Below, piece by piece: positions 1 to 13,149 of a DNA stretch of 64,000 nt. Source of the stretch: Nipponacmea schrenckii (lineage: Eukaryota; Mollusca; Gastropoda; Lottiidae); NCBI GenBank assembly GCA_030562195.1, contig CM060200.1, forward strand, positions 36,773,468 to 36,837,467. Reading direction: 5' to 3'. Position 1 is the first letter of the stretch. Every line of letters begins with the position of its first letter. The notes beneath the pieces were generated by a model. That model had not been told where the DNA came from, ran no database searches, and saw only the letters and a program-made list of their open reading frames with translations. Position numbers and translations under genes: made by a program.

Positions 1-2330
1 TTTTGATTGCGTTCATTGAAAGCGATATGTTGTTTGAATCATTAAATGAATTGAAAATTTCTAGTCAGTAGGAAATAATATTGCATATTGCTACTTTAAC
101 TGACACGCCAATGAGTTGTCTGTCGATCTCGGAAACTCATCATCATTATACTTAATCATTATTTTCCGTTTCTTGACATGGAATCAAATGAATAGACTTG
201 TTGGATGACTTGTAATCTAAAAACAATCACTGGCTTGGTCTTTTCTGTTTAATTTAAACCATACCTTTTGTATTAGTGTTTATTGAACGACATTGATCCT
301 AATACCAAAACATCTCATAATTTGGAGCATTAAACCGTTGTATTGCTGTTGATGAGATGTTATAGCAAGACATCAGTGAACTAAATGGACACGACGTGTC
401 GTTCAAAACGACCATATACTGAAAACAGACATACAGATGAAAGGTTTCGTTTATTAAAAGAAGAATTACTTTGATGAACACAGACATAATATGTCAAAAA
501 GGTTGAATAAGTTTGTTGTCACAGTGACTCAAAGTCGTCAAGTTTATGGAATATGGTGTCACATAGCATTGTATATTCTCTGTATGTATAGGGCTGATGT
601 AGTGTCAGATTGAGAAATACCACTAAAATATACGAATGGAATGGTTATCTGTTTACCATTACCTTCAGGAGATTGTATACCATCGCTACTTAATTCTTCG
701 TTTTACATTATAAATTGTACTAGAATTCTAGAATATAATACAGTTCTGGCTTCGTGATCTTACCCCGTGCTTTTTCTATGAATTTCAATCTCAAAGCATC
801 TTAACACTCATTTTGTACTTTGATTCATCACGTATATACTGTGTTATATAATTCACTGTATTAAAATCAAATAGCGGTGTTTGTCAGATATTTACCAACT
901 CAACATGACTACCGTATGGAAGAAGTAGCTCCTATTGTTTTAGTTGACGAATCGGAAGACAAGACTGTAATTCCAATATTATCTTAATCCACCTACATTA
1001 TAATTATCTTGTCAAACAAAGTGAAGTAATGATTTTAAAGTAGTTACACGCAAAAGAAAATATTGTGTTGGCTCATCTGGACTTTTTTTGTTTTTTTCAC
1101 TATTTAGATACGTTATACTTTATTGTCCGGGTACCTAAACTTAAATAGTTCAAACCTTAAAACGCCATAATCTAGCATTATTCTTCCACCAGACCAATCA
1201 ACAGACTCGATAAGAGTTTGGTAGTGAACAGGCTATACAGTGATTAAAGTTCAAGGCTCTCACCGTGAGTGGTTATAATTACCACTATACAACCGATATT
1301 TCAAAGATTGGCTTAAAAGCAATCAAGTAACCATAGTTATGCTCACAGGTCCTAGAAAGGAAACTTAGGGTTATATGATTCAACACCGCTTAAAGTGTGA
1401 AACCTGAGTTGTCTTCTACATTAAGAACTTAACTACTTTCAGTGATACTGCCACTATCGCTCATTCCGCAGATTTATTTGTCTACTAGCAATTTCATCTG
1501 TTCTAGTTAATCGGATTATCTTACAATTGATAGAGTAGAATATTCACCATCTTATTTAACTAGGCTTTCCAGGTATAGAGAACCATTGGCTTGACTGTAA
1601 TCACAAATAGGTTCTGTTTTTTCATGTATGATATTAAGGGGTGAATATTTATGTATTTTCTGTACTTATTGTTTATTTCTTTTGAATGACAAAGCATCTA
1701 TCTTATTTATAAAATGGCAATCTACAATAAAGAAACCACGCTTGATTATTGGTTAAATATTGATATTAACCGCAGTGGTATGCTGTAAATTTGTTTTACC
1801 GTTGTACAATACAATATTATTCCATATGTCAAAGTGTTGTTATATTAAAACCTTTTGCACATAATTCGCCACATAAAGAGCCACGTAAACTGCAATAAAC
1901 ATTTATCTTGCAGATCGAAGTTTTATCTCTTATTTCTCTAGAGTAATGATTGCCAAATTCTTCATCATATTATCAGAGCGTGTTAATGGACTCCTGGGGG
2001 CCATAACATATTGACCACTGAAATAACTGACTTACCCATCGGTCAAACAATGAAGAGTCATCGACGACCTTTAACACGTCGTGTTATATTATACGATTAG
2101 CTGAAGAACTGGGAAATGGGATTTAATACCATATTGACATTTGTAGGATCAAGCCATCAACTCATGTTTGTCTAATTTATAGTAATATATTGTTTCAGGT
2201 CGTGAGAGAATGGTCAATCATCACTTTGTGGTCAGAAATCACACGTGTAACGTCATTCATGATCATGTCAATCATAGTTAATATGCCATGAAAGGAAGGA
2301 CATTATTTGATCTAGGAAAACGTCTTCATG
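1..2330. other. intergenic DNA, no gene recognised
   Basis: AT-rich sequence with only short open frames (the longest about 62 codons) and no codon pattern or motif I recognise. Nothing in it can be annotated with confidence. Confidence 0.6.
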
Positions 2331-2334
2331 CATC

Positions 2335-2560
2335 ACACATAAAATGTATTGAAATGAAAAAAATTGCCACCTTAATACAGCACCTGATATGAAGACCGCG
2401 ACACCAGCTTAGTATTCAACTCCCGAGGGATCTTAGATATACACAACATGCAGCTCATGGGGCCTCGGTTTAATGTTGCAACCCAATTTCAGTACGAAAT
2501 ACGCCGACCCACACCGCTGGTACTTGACGCTTAAATAATTAAAGGGTGTGCTCATCACGA
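2335..2560 (-). mobile_element. degenerate SINE remnant (family shared with 15.2, 20.1 and 52.9 kb)
   Basis: Read on the minus strand, this stretch contains a segment around 2440-2500 of the form 'acattaaaccgaggcccc ... gatccctcgggagttg'. The same order of motifs occurs in three other places in this window: a 'ggga..ttaaaccgaggtccc' block, then 'aagatccctcgac', then a 'ggtgtc' block. The match is seen directly by comparing the copies. From general knowledge, this block order is common in tRNA-derived SINEs of many animals. The tRNA-like head is not recognisable here, so the copy is probably truncated or decayed. Boundaries are approximate. Confidence 0.45.
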
Positions 2561-2699
2561 CAGGTTTTCGCGTGTCACGATTCACGTCTGTGAAGATTAA
2601 AGCGGAAGTGGAATAGTGTTGTCAAACCAGAAATTGGCCATTCGTCTCTAAAGTCCCATTTCCAAATTCTTAACTGTCCTTATGAGGATTGTGTACCCG

Positions 2700-5600
2700 G
2701 AACACGTGTCAGGTGCTCCCGAGTCAATTAAAATGAAATAAATTAGGACAGAGATTAACAAAAGTGTTCATTATTTCTCTTTCCCTACAATTCTGATTAA
2801 CCTATATTCTAGATATCCTTACTTCATATATCTATACCAATTTCGAAAACTTAATGAAGAATACAATTAGAGAAACGAATCAGTTTCGTGAGATTGTGTA
2901 AAATCAATTGAGGCGAACGTAACCTTAGCGCTAACATGGTGATGGCAATGAAGGGTTAACAATGACCGTATGGACGATAATTAAATATCAGTAATGAGAA
3001 AAGGCAGGGAGATAATGAACCGTTACAATGTTAATACATGGTTGCTTTGCTTCAGTCGAATCCCAGAGAAAAGACAATGTGTTCGCTAGATATGTTGAAA
3101 TTTCTCCCTTTGGTCCCTTTAAAAAAAAGTATCCTACTTTCATGCTTTTGCAAAATCGTTCGAATCGTTAATTAAAAGTTTTCCGTCTACATTCACCGAG
3201 TCTGGAGCAATAATATAAAAACATTTCCTCTTTATTGTCATAGATTTAATTTTGTTGGTAAGATAGGCTAAGCGAAAAAGTAAAATTCTGAATTGGTACA
3301 AATAGGGAACGTATAACATTTATCTCATATAGTCCTCAATGTCTGCCTTGTTCCTGATAACTGTCGAAATACAAAATACATTTTATAGGTATGCATTGAA
3401 GAACCAGTTGTCTGATTTTATTTCTAGAAAGTGATAAGGATATTTTAAATTGTGCTTTAACAAACTATACCACAGCTCGCATATTTGTGGTCTGCAGTTC
3501 TGGAAAATAGTTGTCAGATAGAGCTGTAACAAAATATAAGATTGTAACTAGGTCAGACGTATTTCACACATATTGGGTAATCTTGCCTTTTCTTTCTACT
3601 ATTCCACTATCTAGGTAATTAGTCAAAGGGTGTCACTAAGATTGGAAATAAATTGAAATGACTAGAGATTCACTTTTCATTTTCAAATCTTTACTATTTT
3701 ACTGTTATGGCAATGTCAATGCAATATACCCTTAAAGAATAACTGGAATCTACGGAACATTTTTTATTTATTGCAAGCTCATACTTCAGGTCAGGTACAC
3801 ACATTCTTCGCGAATGGTTAAGATATACTTCATCTTGTTATTTTGATGCAATTCTTTAAGAGTGCTGCATAGAATGATTCAGTGACAAGTCACTTGACAA
3901 GTCAAGATATAAAGTTTAGGGTCTTTTGATAATTGGACCAATGCGTACGATTAAGATCCCATTTTGCACATTTTCTTTGCATGTAATTTGATCCTTTCTA
4001 GCAACGATTTGATTTCTAAACTTTTAAAGCTCCAGTAGTTTTGTAAAGGGCAGAAAGAAATATTTGAGAGTTAATACACTAAGAAAATTGTGTTGAGCAT
4101 ACCGGTGCATATTACCATTTGTTCCTTTGATATGAATAGTGGAGAACGTTGGAATAATATATTGGTTTTAATAGATCAAAACCTTATTTACTGTAAGTAT
4201 ATCTGAGATTGTAACATATGGCAAATAAAAACTCGTGACCTACTCACCTTAGAGCGCCCACAACAGAACATTCCCGTTATCAACCTTCCAAACGATTCTA
4301 TCCACGGAATAAGCATGGAGCTAATCCTCCACTCAACTCTACTTGTTTAAAATCATAGCTACATACTGAATATAATCATACACCGAATAAATCCATGAGT
4401 GAGATATCCAAGAAATATATACGGTTCCTGGCATTAGAACACCTTCTGCCATTCCACATCCAATCTATATACACCTTGTCTACAGATGTAGAACTGTATA
4501 CGTACTTCTTATGACATCGTTTTATGTGTCAATTTGCCTTCATTATAAGGAAGAAGAACGACAAACATTAGAGTGATAATCCATACATCTATTTTCTGCT
4601 CGTGGTCTATAATTCACTTATAAAACGTCAAGATGACTGGAAAGCTGTCATAGTGCCGTCGTATGTCGTCAATAAAAACAACCTAAGTTTGTCGAGTATT
4701 AAACCTAAAGAATGCCAGGCACTAACAAGGATCATAGTAGTACGAACGCTAACTTGGAAAGCAACATATACGATAAGGCATTAACGGTCGATGACTTGCT
4801 ATCGAATGAAAAAGAATCGACGTGTTTCTATTATAGAAGACACTGTTGTATTGGAAATATGTTAAAGTCAATAGAACGAATAAATTACCAAGACGTAGAT
4901 GTATCTTCAAATTCTATTATTTCATGGTTTATAGTATATTTGATATTGAATATTATTGTAAACCATTTTGAAGCAGATCGAGAGAGGATGGAAATATATC
5001 CGTCAATACGTTTCCATGGAAACTTGTGACCTGGTGGCGTTGACAAGTATCCTTAACATCTACATTGATTCAATGGAGTCGGCGACTCGGAGTTCAACAA
5101 TGCTTTATCGAGAACGTGAGTTAAGCACGTGTACCTGTCACTGTGGGATTTGGTCAAGTCAACATTAGTAATGAAAATAATAATCTGTTTATTGATTAGA
5201 TATTAATTATATCAATATTAATTAGCCGGAGTCTATTCTCGTTAATCTCGGCTTATAACAGGCAGTTTGGTCTGACTCGATATACAGATTTACAAAAGTT
5301 CCACCGAAAGACCAATGAACGACATTCTTAAATGCATTTGGAAGGGATTGCTATGGGGCATTCTGATGATTTAATCAGACGACTGCAGTGCCAACAATTA
5401 CGTCAAGGTATTTGGCGGAGTTCGTAATAGCTTGACTTTCTGTAGTATTCGACATGCAAATTTTGGTTACTTTTGAGTTCTTATCATATATTTAACACTG
5501 ACTCGATTATCTTTTTCAACCCTTGTTTAAGTATAAGAAGCTCATGCTATACAAAAAACAAAACTAGATCAGATCTTAGACTGACATAATCATGCCCGAG

Positions 5601-7260
5601 ACGACTTCAAGTGGTCTACGTGTCATATTGATTTTAAAGTGTCATCAATGACAATGTTAAAATTATTACAATCTTATTAGATGTGTAAGCTTTAGTCATT
5701 TTCTTCTCCGCTTCAGGCCCTTGTATTGCTGATATATTTATACTTATACAACAACAGGCACCATTAATACCAAAAGAACTATAACGTACATTGGTAGGAT
5801 GAAGAGATATAAAAGATAGTTAAATTCAATCAATATGGATGAAATGAAATATTCTTAAAATGCAAATTTAACAATTGTAATCTTCTGTTAATTTCCATAA
5901 TCTGGATCAACGAGGTCAGATCTATTGCTAGAAAGATGAAGATAAGATGGGACGGATTGGAAATATAATATTTAGATGTATTTGTATATTATAATCATGG
6001 AAATTCTACCGACTTTTTTCTTTCAAATTCAATTTAGAAATCCTACAGTGATCTGCATTCATTAAGTTCATGCTCACATTGAAGTATTTGTGATTCCATC
6101 AAGTTTTAATACATTCCATGCTGTTCTAGATGGATTCCGTTATTGGTATACAAAACGAAACAAATTCCAGTGATTGTATCAGTTGCGTATTCTTACATTA
6201 AATTGTTGCTCACAACTATCATGTCACAGTCCACGGCAGTTTGGTCACAGAAATATGGTCACAGTAATACGCATTTTGGTCACGGTTATATTGGAACATC
6301 GTGTGTTAGTAATAGTTATTCCATTGTTATAAAATCCAATCTGATTTACCTCTGATCAGACATAAGCTAAACAAGATTTCGTATATAAACATTCAATATC
6401 AAAAAGTTGTATATGTCGTACAGCATGTCATTTCTAATGACGGATCGCTTATGTATCGCTCATGCGTTTCAAGCAGGACGGGGAAATTCGAGGCAGACGT
6501 GTAACAATACGGAAACATGCTTGGCAAATGCAATGATAATTGAGATTGAACTAGTCTGAACTATTGATTTGATTATAGATTGTTTTATAATAGTATAATA
6601 GATTTACAATCAACATGTAACTACGTCAAGAATAAAAACATTGATTGATGCGAACCAATATTCCATGGCAATTCTAGGCGTTAAGTCGTTTGTTATATTT
6701 TCTATTAATTGTCAATATTATTGATATTTGCTACCATAATAGATTATATTATGGTTCAAAACGTGATATTCTATTAGAAAATTCAACTAAATGCAATGAT
6801 CCAATCTGTTAGAATTATATTAGTCCTTGCATAGGTCAATAGAAGACGTTCGAATTGTAACCCGATCTATTTCAAATATCTTAGTTTATTAATGGTATAG
6901 CCATTTTTGGCATCAATTGAAATATGTTTCAATGTTCGATCCTGGCATAGGTTCATATTTTAAGCCGCTTAGTGATGCAGGTCGAAGGATCTGATATCGA
7001 AATAAAAATCAAATCGTTCGGGTGAGACCTTTCCTCGAACCAAGGTTTAATAAAGCCTTGATAATCGAGGTGTATTAAGATATTTTGTTAATGAAGTTTA
7101 TATTTTTGTCTCGCTTTATTAAAATAATATGATCTAATATGTAAGGGAATGTGGTTTAAGAAACGACTTTCTAGTTATGCTAATCTAGCTCCATTCAACA
7201 ACATTAAACATCATAAAAACCAATGATATGATTAATCCTTAAGCAACATTTAGGGGTAGG
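2700..7260. other. intergenic DNA, no gene recognised
   Basis: No convincing gene. Overlapping open frames of 60-105 codons at 4602-5168 were examined: they begin without a credible upstream exon or promoter context, and I recognise no domain. A short hairpin with CCATAATA/TATTATGG arms lies near 6735-6760. The rest shows no structure I can support. Confidence 0.5.
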
Positions 7261-7268
7261 AAGCACAT

Positions 7269-7532
7269 GAATAATGAACACAGTTTTTATGGTACACTAC
7301 TCCTCAATTTAATACAATAATACACAACGTTTTAACAATTACACTGTCGTCATCAGGTGAACAAGACAACAAAATAAAAGAGTAAGAGCATGAATGATAT
7401 ACAAACAAGAGATTAAGAGAATGAGATAAAAGGAGGGGGATAAAGATGACTACAGTGTTATTGTTGAAACGTTGTGTATATTGTATTTAATTGGGGAGTA
7501 GTAAACCATAAAAACTGGGTTCATTATTATGG
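7269..7532. mobile_element. MITE-like element with ~85-bp terminal inverted repeats
   Basis: The left ~85 bases (from 7269) are repeated in inverted orientation at the right end (7446-7532), with roughly ten differences. Both arms contain the blocks ATAATGAAC, CAGTTTTTATGGT, ACTACTCC, CACAACGTTT and CACTGT.GTCATC in matching order. The loop of about 90 bases (7353-7445) is strongly purine-rich on the plus strand (aagag/gagat/aggaggggg). There is no open frame for a transposase. This is the layout of a non-autonomous inverted-repeat transposon. The exact ends and any target-site duplication are not clear, so no superfamily is assigned. Confidence 0.75.
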
Positions 7533-7539
7533 ATATGAT

Positions 7540-8300
7540 TGAGTTAAAGTTGCTTCTAAATGGTATAATATATTGTATAGTAATGATAAAAGTGAATATT
7601 TGAAACTAAATAAAGGCTTTATCTCAAATTTAAAGGGAGATAAATCCATTATCACAATCTTTCTTTTACACGAACAGGGAAGCAGTGACAAAATAATGGT
7701 ACTAAAAAATCTCGTCTTGTCTCCATCTATCCAGGATACAATGACTCTCTTCTTGCTTTTTCCAAAATCGACGAGCTTCCTTGACCTGAGACGTGCACAG
7801 GCCTATAAAGCTAAGACCTATTTCAGAGGTGGCAAAACCATACACAATCACACATAGAATCGAAATATCTTGATTATTCATATACTGACATTTGAGATAC
7901 TGAGCACCGGGACTCAGACCAAAAATCTCTTTGAAAACTTTCCAATTTGTCAAATGAAAGCCTGACCAATACTTCTGTATAGAAATTCAATATTGCAGGA
8001 CTATGAAATTTTGAACTAGTCAAAATGGAAGTAAACCACTTTAAACATCCGCCTAACTGTCCAAAAGAAAATGTAATTTCAGACATCAAATTCCAATCCA
8101 GACCAAAAATTAGACAAAAATGGGCATGCAAAAACCCCCAAAAGGAAGGCAGAAAGAGGATTAGGAATCATTTGCATATAATGTTGTCCCGTTCCCCTAT
8201 TTCTTAGTCTGTCCCCTGTCTGTAACCCCAGTTCCGGGAGCCACAACTGTGCAAAAAGTTCAATCAATAGCACGGGTATTAAAAAGAACAATCAATTTTT
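7540..8300. other. region downstream of the actin gene, no gene recognised
   Basis: Holds several overlapping open frames of 60-94 codons on both strands with no recognisable domain. They are probably chance frames. The actin transcript should end near the right edge of this interval. Confidence 0.5.
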
Positions 8301-8307
8301 TAACAAT

Positions 8308-8313
8308 TTTATT
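8308..8313 (-). terminator. candidate polyadenylation signal of actin
   Basis: TTTATT on the plus strand is AATAAA on the minus strand. It lies about 280 nt after the actin stop codon, which would give a 3' untranslated region of about 300 nt. It is the best hexamer I see in the expected range; no transcript evidence is available here. Confidence 0.55.
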
Positions 8314-8592
8314 GCAAGAGGTAACAAAACAGGATCTGAGCTATAGGTAGCTCGGTTTACTCACAAAATATCTTATGTTCTAAGTCGATTTCTACAAAAA
8401 CTCATTTTGAGATTAGTTCGCAGAAACCCAACCCAGATACCCGAAGGCATACTTTGTTGACTTTCAAAAAACGTCTAAATATGTCACAGTTTATCACAAA
8501 CATCTGATGGTATTTAAATATACATTTTAAATTATTGTAGTGTAGGTATATACACAATGACCAGAATGACAACACATAACAACTCTTCCATC

Positions 8593-10310
<1,718 letters not shown>

Positions 10311-10350
10311 TTACTATTGATAAACTGAATGATAATGATGATCACGTATC

Positions 10351-10359
10351 ATTTATATA
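10351..10359 (-). promoter_or_regulatory. TATA-like box of actin
   Basis: Minus-strand TATATAAAT lies 74 bases upstream of the actin start codon. A start site about 30 bases downstream would leave a short 5' untranslated region of roughly 45 bases. It sits 41 and 58 bases from the two CArG boxes, as in serum-response-factor-driven actin promoters. Confidence 0.65.
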
Positions 10360-10399
10360 CTATCAAATCTCATTTCCAAGAAATACGTCTTTGCCTGCC

Positions 10400-10409
10400 C
10401 CATATAAGG
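10400..10409 (-). promoter_or_regulatory. CArG box (proximal), SRF site
   Basis: CCATATAAGG fits the CC(A/T)6GG consensus exactly. It is the proximal of two boxes upstream of the actin TATA-like element. Serum response factor binding CArG boxes is established for actin genes; use of this particular box is inferred. Confidence 0.75.
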
Positions 10410-10416
10410 AGATTGA

Positions 10417-10426
10417 CCATAAAAGG
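10417..10426 (-). promoter_or_regulatory. CArG box (distal), SRF site
   Basis: CCATAAAAGG is a second exact match to CC(A/T)6GG, 17 bases from the first. The pair supports a functional actin promoter here. A GC-rich stretch (ggcgggg, about 10447-10453) lies just further upstream. Confidence 0.75.
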
Positions 10427-10459
10427 CGCTGTTGACGTGTCAGGTAGGCGGGGCTGGAA

Positions 10460-12120
10460 ATCGTACTCCATCATTAGATAACAGTTTTTGGTCATTATCA
10501 CTACTACGAAGCTTAGGTCATAAATGATACGAGCGATATAATATGATTATATGATAAACACTGATAAAGCTGTGTTACAGTATAACTGAGGCGGTTTAAC
10601 AACCATTGACCGAACGGATTTCCACTATATCCTGTCCGATTTCCGTTGAAGTTCTGTAATAATTTGATAATTTTGCAAAGTGTAGGAATTCGGTAATCAC
10701 TGACGAAATCAAACTTATTTATCAAAGTTTAACTCATTTAAGGCAATCCAGCCCTCAGCTACTTTGTTTGACTGTTTCGGTATTTGATCCGAAAGAAGAA
10801 ATTAACTTTTGGCACTTTTACCAAATTCATCGTGGATTTGATGCAAATGATGACCAGAAACCTTTTTTTTTTTGTGAAACGGGAGTATGGAATTGTACAA
10901 CTTGAATTAACACCTTGAACGTTCTATGCATATACAACCGCTTTATCGCATTTGATATCTGAACTGATCATGGTATCTTACGTTCGTATCAAGTTGCACC
11001 TGACCACCTTTATACTTTTTAAACATTCTCGAATTGACACTACCATTATAGGGTATATCCAAAAATTTATTAAGAAAAAAGTATTTTTAATATAAATCAT
11101 ATTAAATTGAATCGACCTAATTAGCAGATTTCTTTTTGCTTTGACCTCAGGGGAGGGTTCAAACTGTTATCTCAGCGTGTAATGGCAACACTGTCAATGT
11201 ATGATGAATGACTAAGAGCCAGGAGCAATTAAATTGATGGTGTATTACTTATTATGACCTATACTAATGAGTTTAAAAATAATAATATTGAATATTATTA
11301 CGTCAGAATTATGGATGTTATCCAAACTGCCACTTAATCTGCTCGATTAACTCTTTGCTATATGGCCATATGTTTGACATATACATTTATTACCTAATGT
11401 ACGCCGAATAATAACAACACACCAATAGAAGTCATATGAACTCTTATTTATGAATATTGCGAACCTGAACAATTTGCTATCAAAGTTTCAACGGTTTTTT
11501 TTTTCAGAATGTTAATGTCTTTTAATGTTTATATATTTATAAATTATTGTAACGTGAATTGACCTAAATTGCATTTTTCAATGAACCAAGTATCTACTTA
11601 ACATTTTTATTTTACAGTTTAAAATAAACATGTGTGCGTATGTGCTGCGTTTATATTTTTATGTACGAAAGCTTATTCGCCTTTAAAGTTGATACTCTCG
11701 TGGAAATATTCAGCAAAATTTGGTTAACCGACATAAGAACTATAATGTGTAGCGTGATAGATTTCCATATTGGATTAATCACGATTTTATTTTAAAATTC
11801 CCAGGTTTATCGCTGGTTGATAAGAAATATGATATATAGAGTATACAATGATAAACAAAATATACAAGTCATTAGATATGATGGACAGTCATCGTCGTGA
11901 TGAACTTTAAACAATGTACTACTGTAATATATATATTTATATATATATAGACATTAGTTTTACGTCCTTCCATACTGTACCGAACTGGTTAAATGTAAAA
12001 AAAGAAAAATCAATATGTGTGTTATCAGAGACTTTTAGCGTGTACAGGGATCTACTGTTTTTACCTTTTGTCACTGTCCTTGGATCTTTTAAAATGCAAA
12101 TTTTTCGCTTTGAAAATATC
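10460..12120. other. upstream flank of actin, no gene recognised
   Basis: AT-rich non-coding sequence with a short (AT)n run near 11927-11949. Open frames of 60-87 codons at 11914-12280 run into the neighbouring MITE and show no known domain. Confidence 0.5.
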
Positions 12121-12127
12121 ATTTGAA

Positions 12128-12392
12128 CAGTGGCTCACATACGATATAATTTTTTATTTTTTTTTAATTAAAAACTTTATTTTCCACCATGGTGAAAACT
12201 ATTTTCAGTTTGGTAGAAAATACAATTTTTCAATAAAACTACCGGACTTATCACCCAATTTTCACCTAGGTGAAAAATAAGTTTTTGATTCAAAATTATT
12301 TTCCACTCAGGTGAAAATAATAATCACCTAGGTGAAAATTAAAGTTTTTAATTCAAAATAAAAAAGTGAATTATGTTGTATGTGAGCCACCG
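12128..12392. mobile_element. MITE with ~50-bp inverted repeats and four internal palindromes
   Basis: The left end (CAGTGGCTCACATACG...) is matched in inverted orientation by the right end (CGGTGGCTCACATAC... on the minus strand). The match extends, with differences, about 50 bases into each arm to a shared ATTAAAAACTTT block. Inside lie four copies of a CACC/GGTG palindrome at 12185-12194, 12259-12276, 12304-12313 and 12325-12334. The second reads perfectly as TTTTCACCTAGGTGAAAA. There is no transposase frame. The terminal CAGTG suggests a hAT- or mariner-type end, but no clear target duplication was found, so the superfamily is open. Confidence 0.75.
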
Positions 12393-12724
12393 TACGTGTT
12401 TGACGACTCTTGTAAACGTGACGGACTTTCTCAGGCAGGCTCAAGCGTTTTTGGCATCAAAAGATATTGGCACTCAATGAAGTACTTACTCAAGCAATCC
12501 TAGAAGATACAATTGCAATAAGATAACCCTGTCTGCACAAATATCCTATTTACTGAATAGTAAGATAGGACATGTACGTTAAATTTTTTAATATTGCCTG
12601 AAGTGGTTCAAAATTCAATTGATATAAGCTTTATTGATATAAAATGAAATATCAGACGTAAAGCGAGTCTGTAGGTGGATGGTGAATGGGAGGGGTACAA
12701 TGAAAATAATACTAGATCTTTAAA

Positions 12725-13072
12725 TTAAAGGGATACTGCGTCTGCATGAACATAAAATTTTAGTTCTAAAGAATGGTCAATAGAGTATATATTCATCAGT
12801 GAACTTTCCTGGTGTCATAAAGAAACTGAATCCCTTAAAATCTGGAAAACTCACAAAACTAAGCCATTTTTGAAAAACGCTTAATCAGTTTATTGAGCGT
12901 TTTTCAATACTCAAATGCATGTTTATTGATAATTACTTTGTTTTTTGGATATTTATTTATTTTCTTATGTAATTTGTGGAAGCAGGTATATTTATTGATG
13001 AATAGAGCTCTTATTGGGCAAGTTTTAAATTTTCAAATTTTATGTTCATTCTAAGACTTATTATCCCTTTAA
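12725..13072. mobile_element. piggyBac-like MITE flanked by TTAA
   Basis: The left end reads TTAA|AGGGATA (12725-12735) and the right end TATCCCT|TTAA (13062-13072). The element body would then be 12729-13068 (340 bp) with a TTAA duplication at each side. The inverted similarity extends inward to a GTCT...ATGAACATAAAATTT block in both arms. TTAA target duplication is the hallmark of piggyBac. No transposase frame is present, so the copy is non-autonomous. Confidence 0.65.
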
Positions 13073-13136
13073 AGTATCATGATAACTATTGTAAGTTGAT
13101 ACATGGGTTATATTAATTATTATGTTAGGCCTATAG

Positions 13137-13149
13137 TCTTAAAGGGATA
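13137..13149 (+). repeat. isolated end of the TTAAAGGGATA element
   Basis: A further TTAAAGGGATA occurs about 65 bases beyond the right end of the piggyBac-like MITE. It may be the end of a truncated second copy; no matching partner end was found nearby. Confidence 0.35.

Noticed and set aside
4602..5168. Three overlapping plus-strand open frames (60-105 codons) as a small gene
   Set aside because: No recognisable domain, no supporting promoter or splice signals, and frame lengths are not unusual for this amount of sequence.
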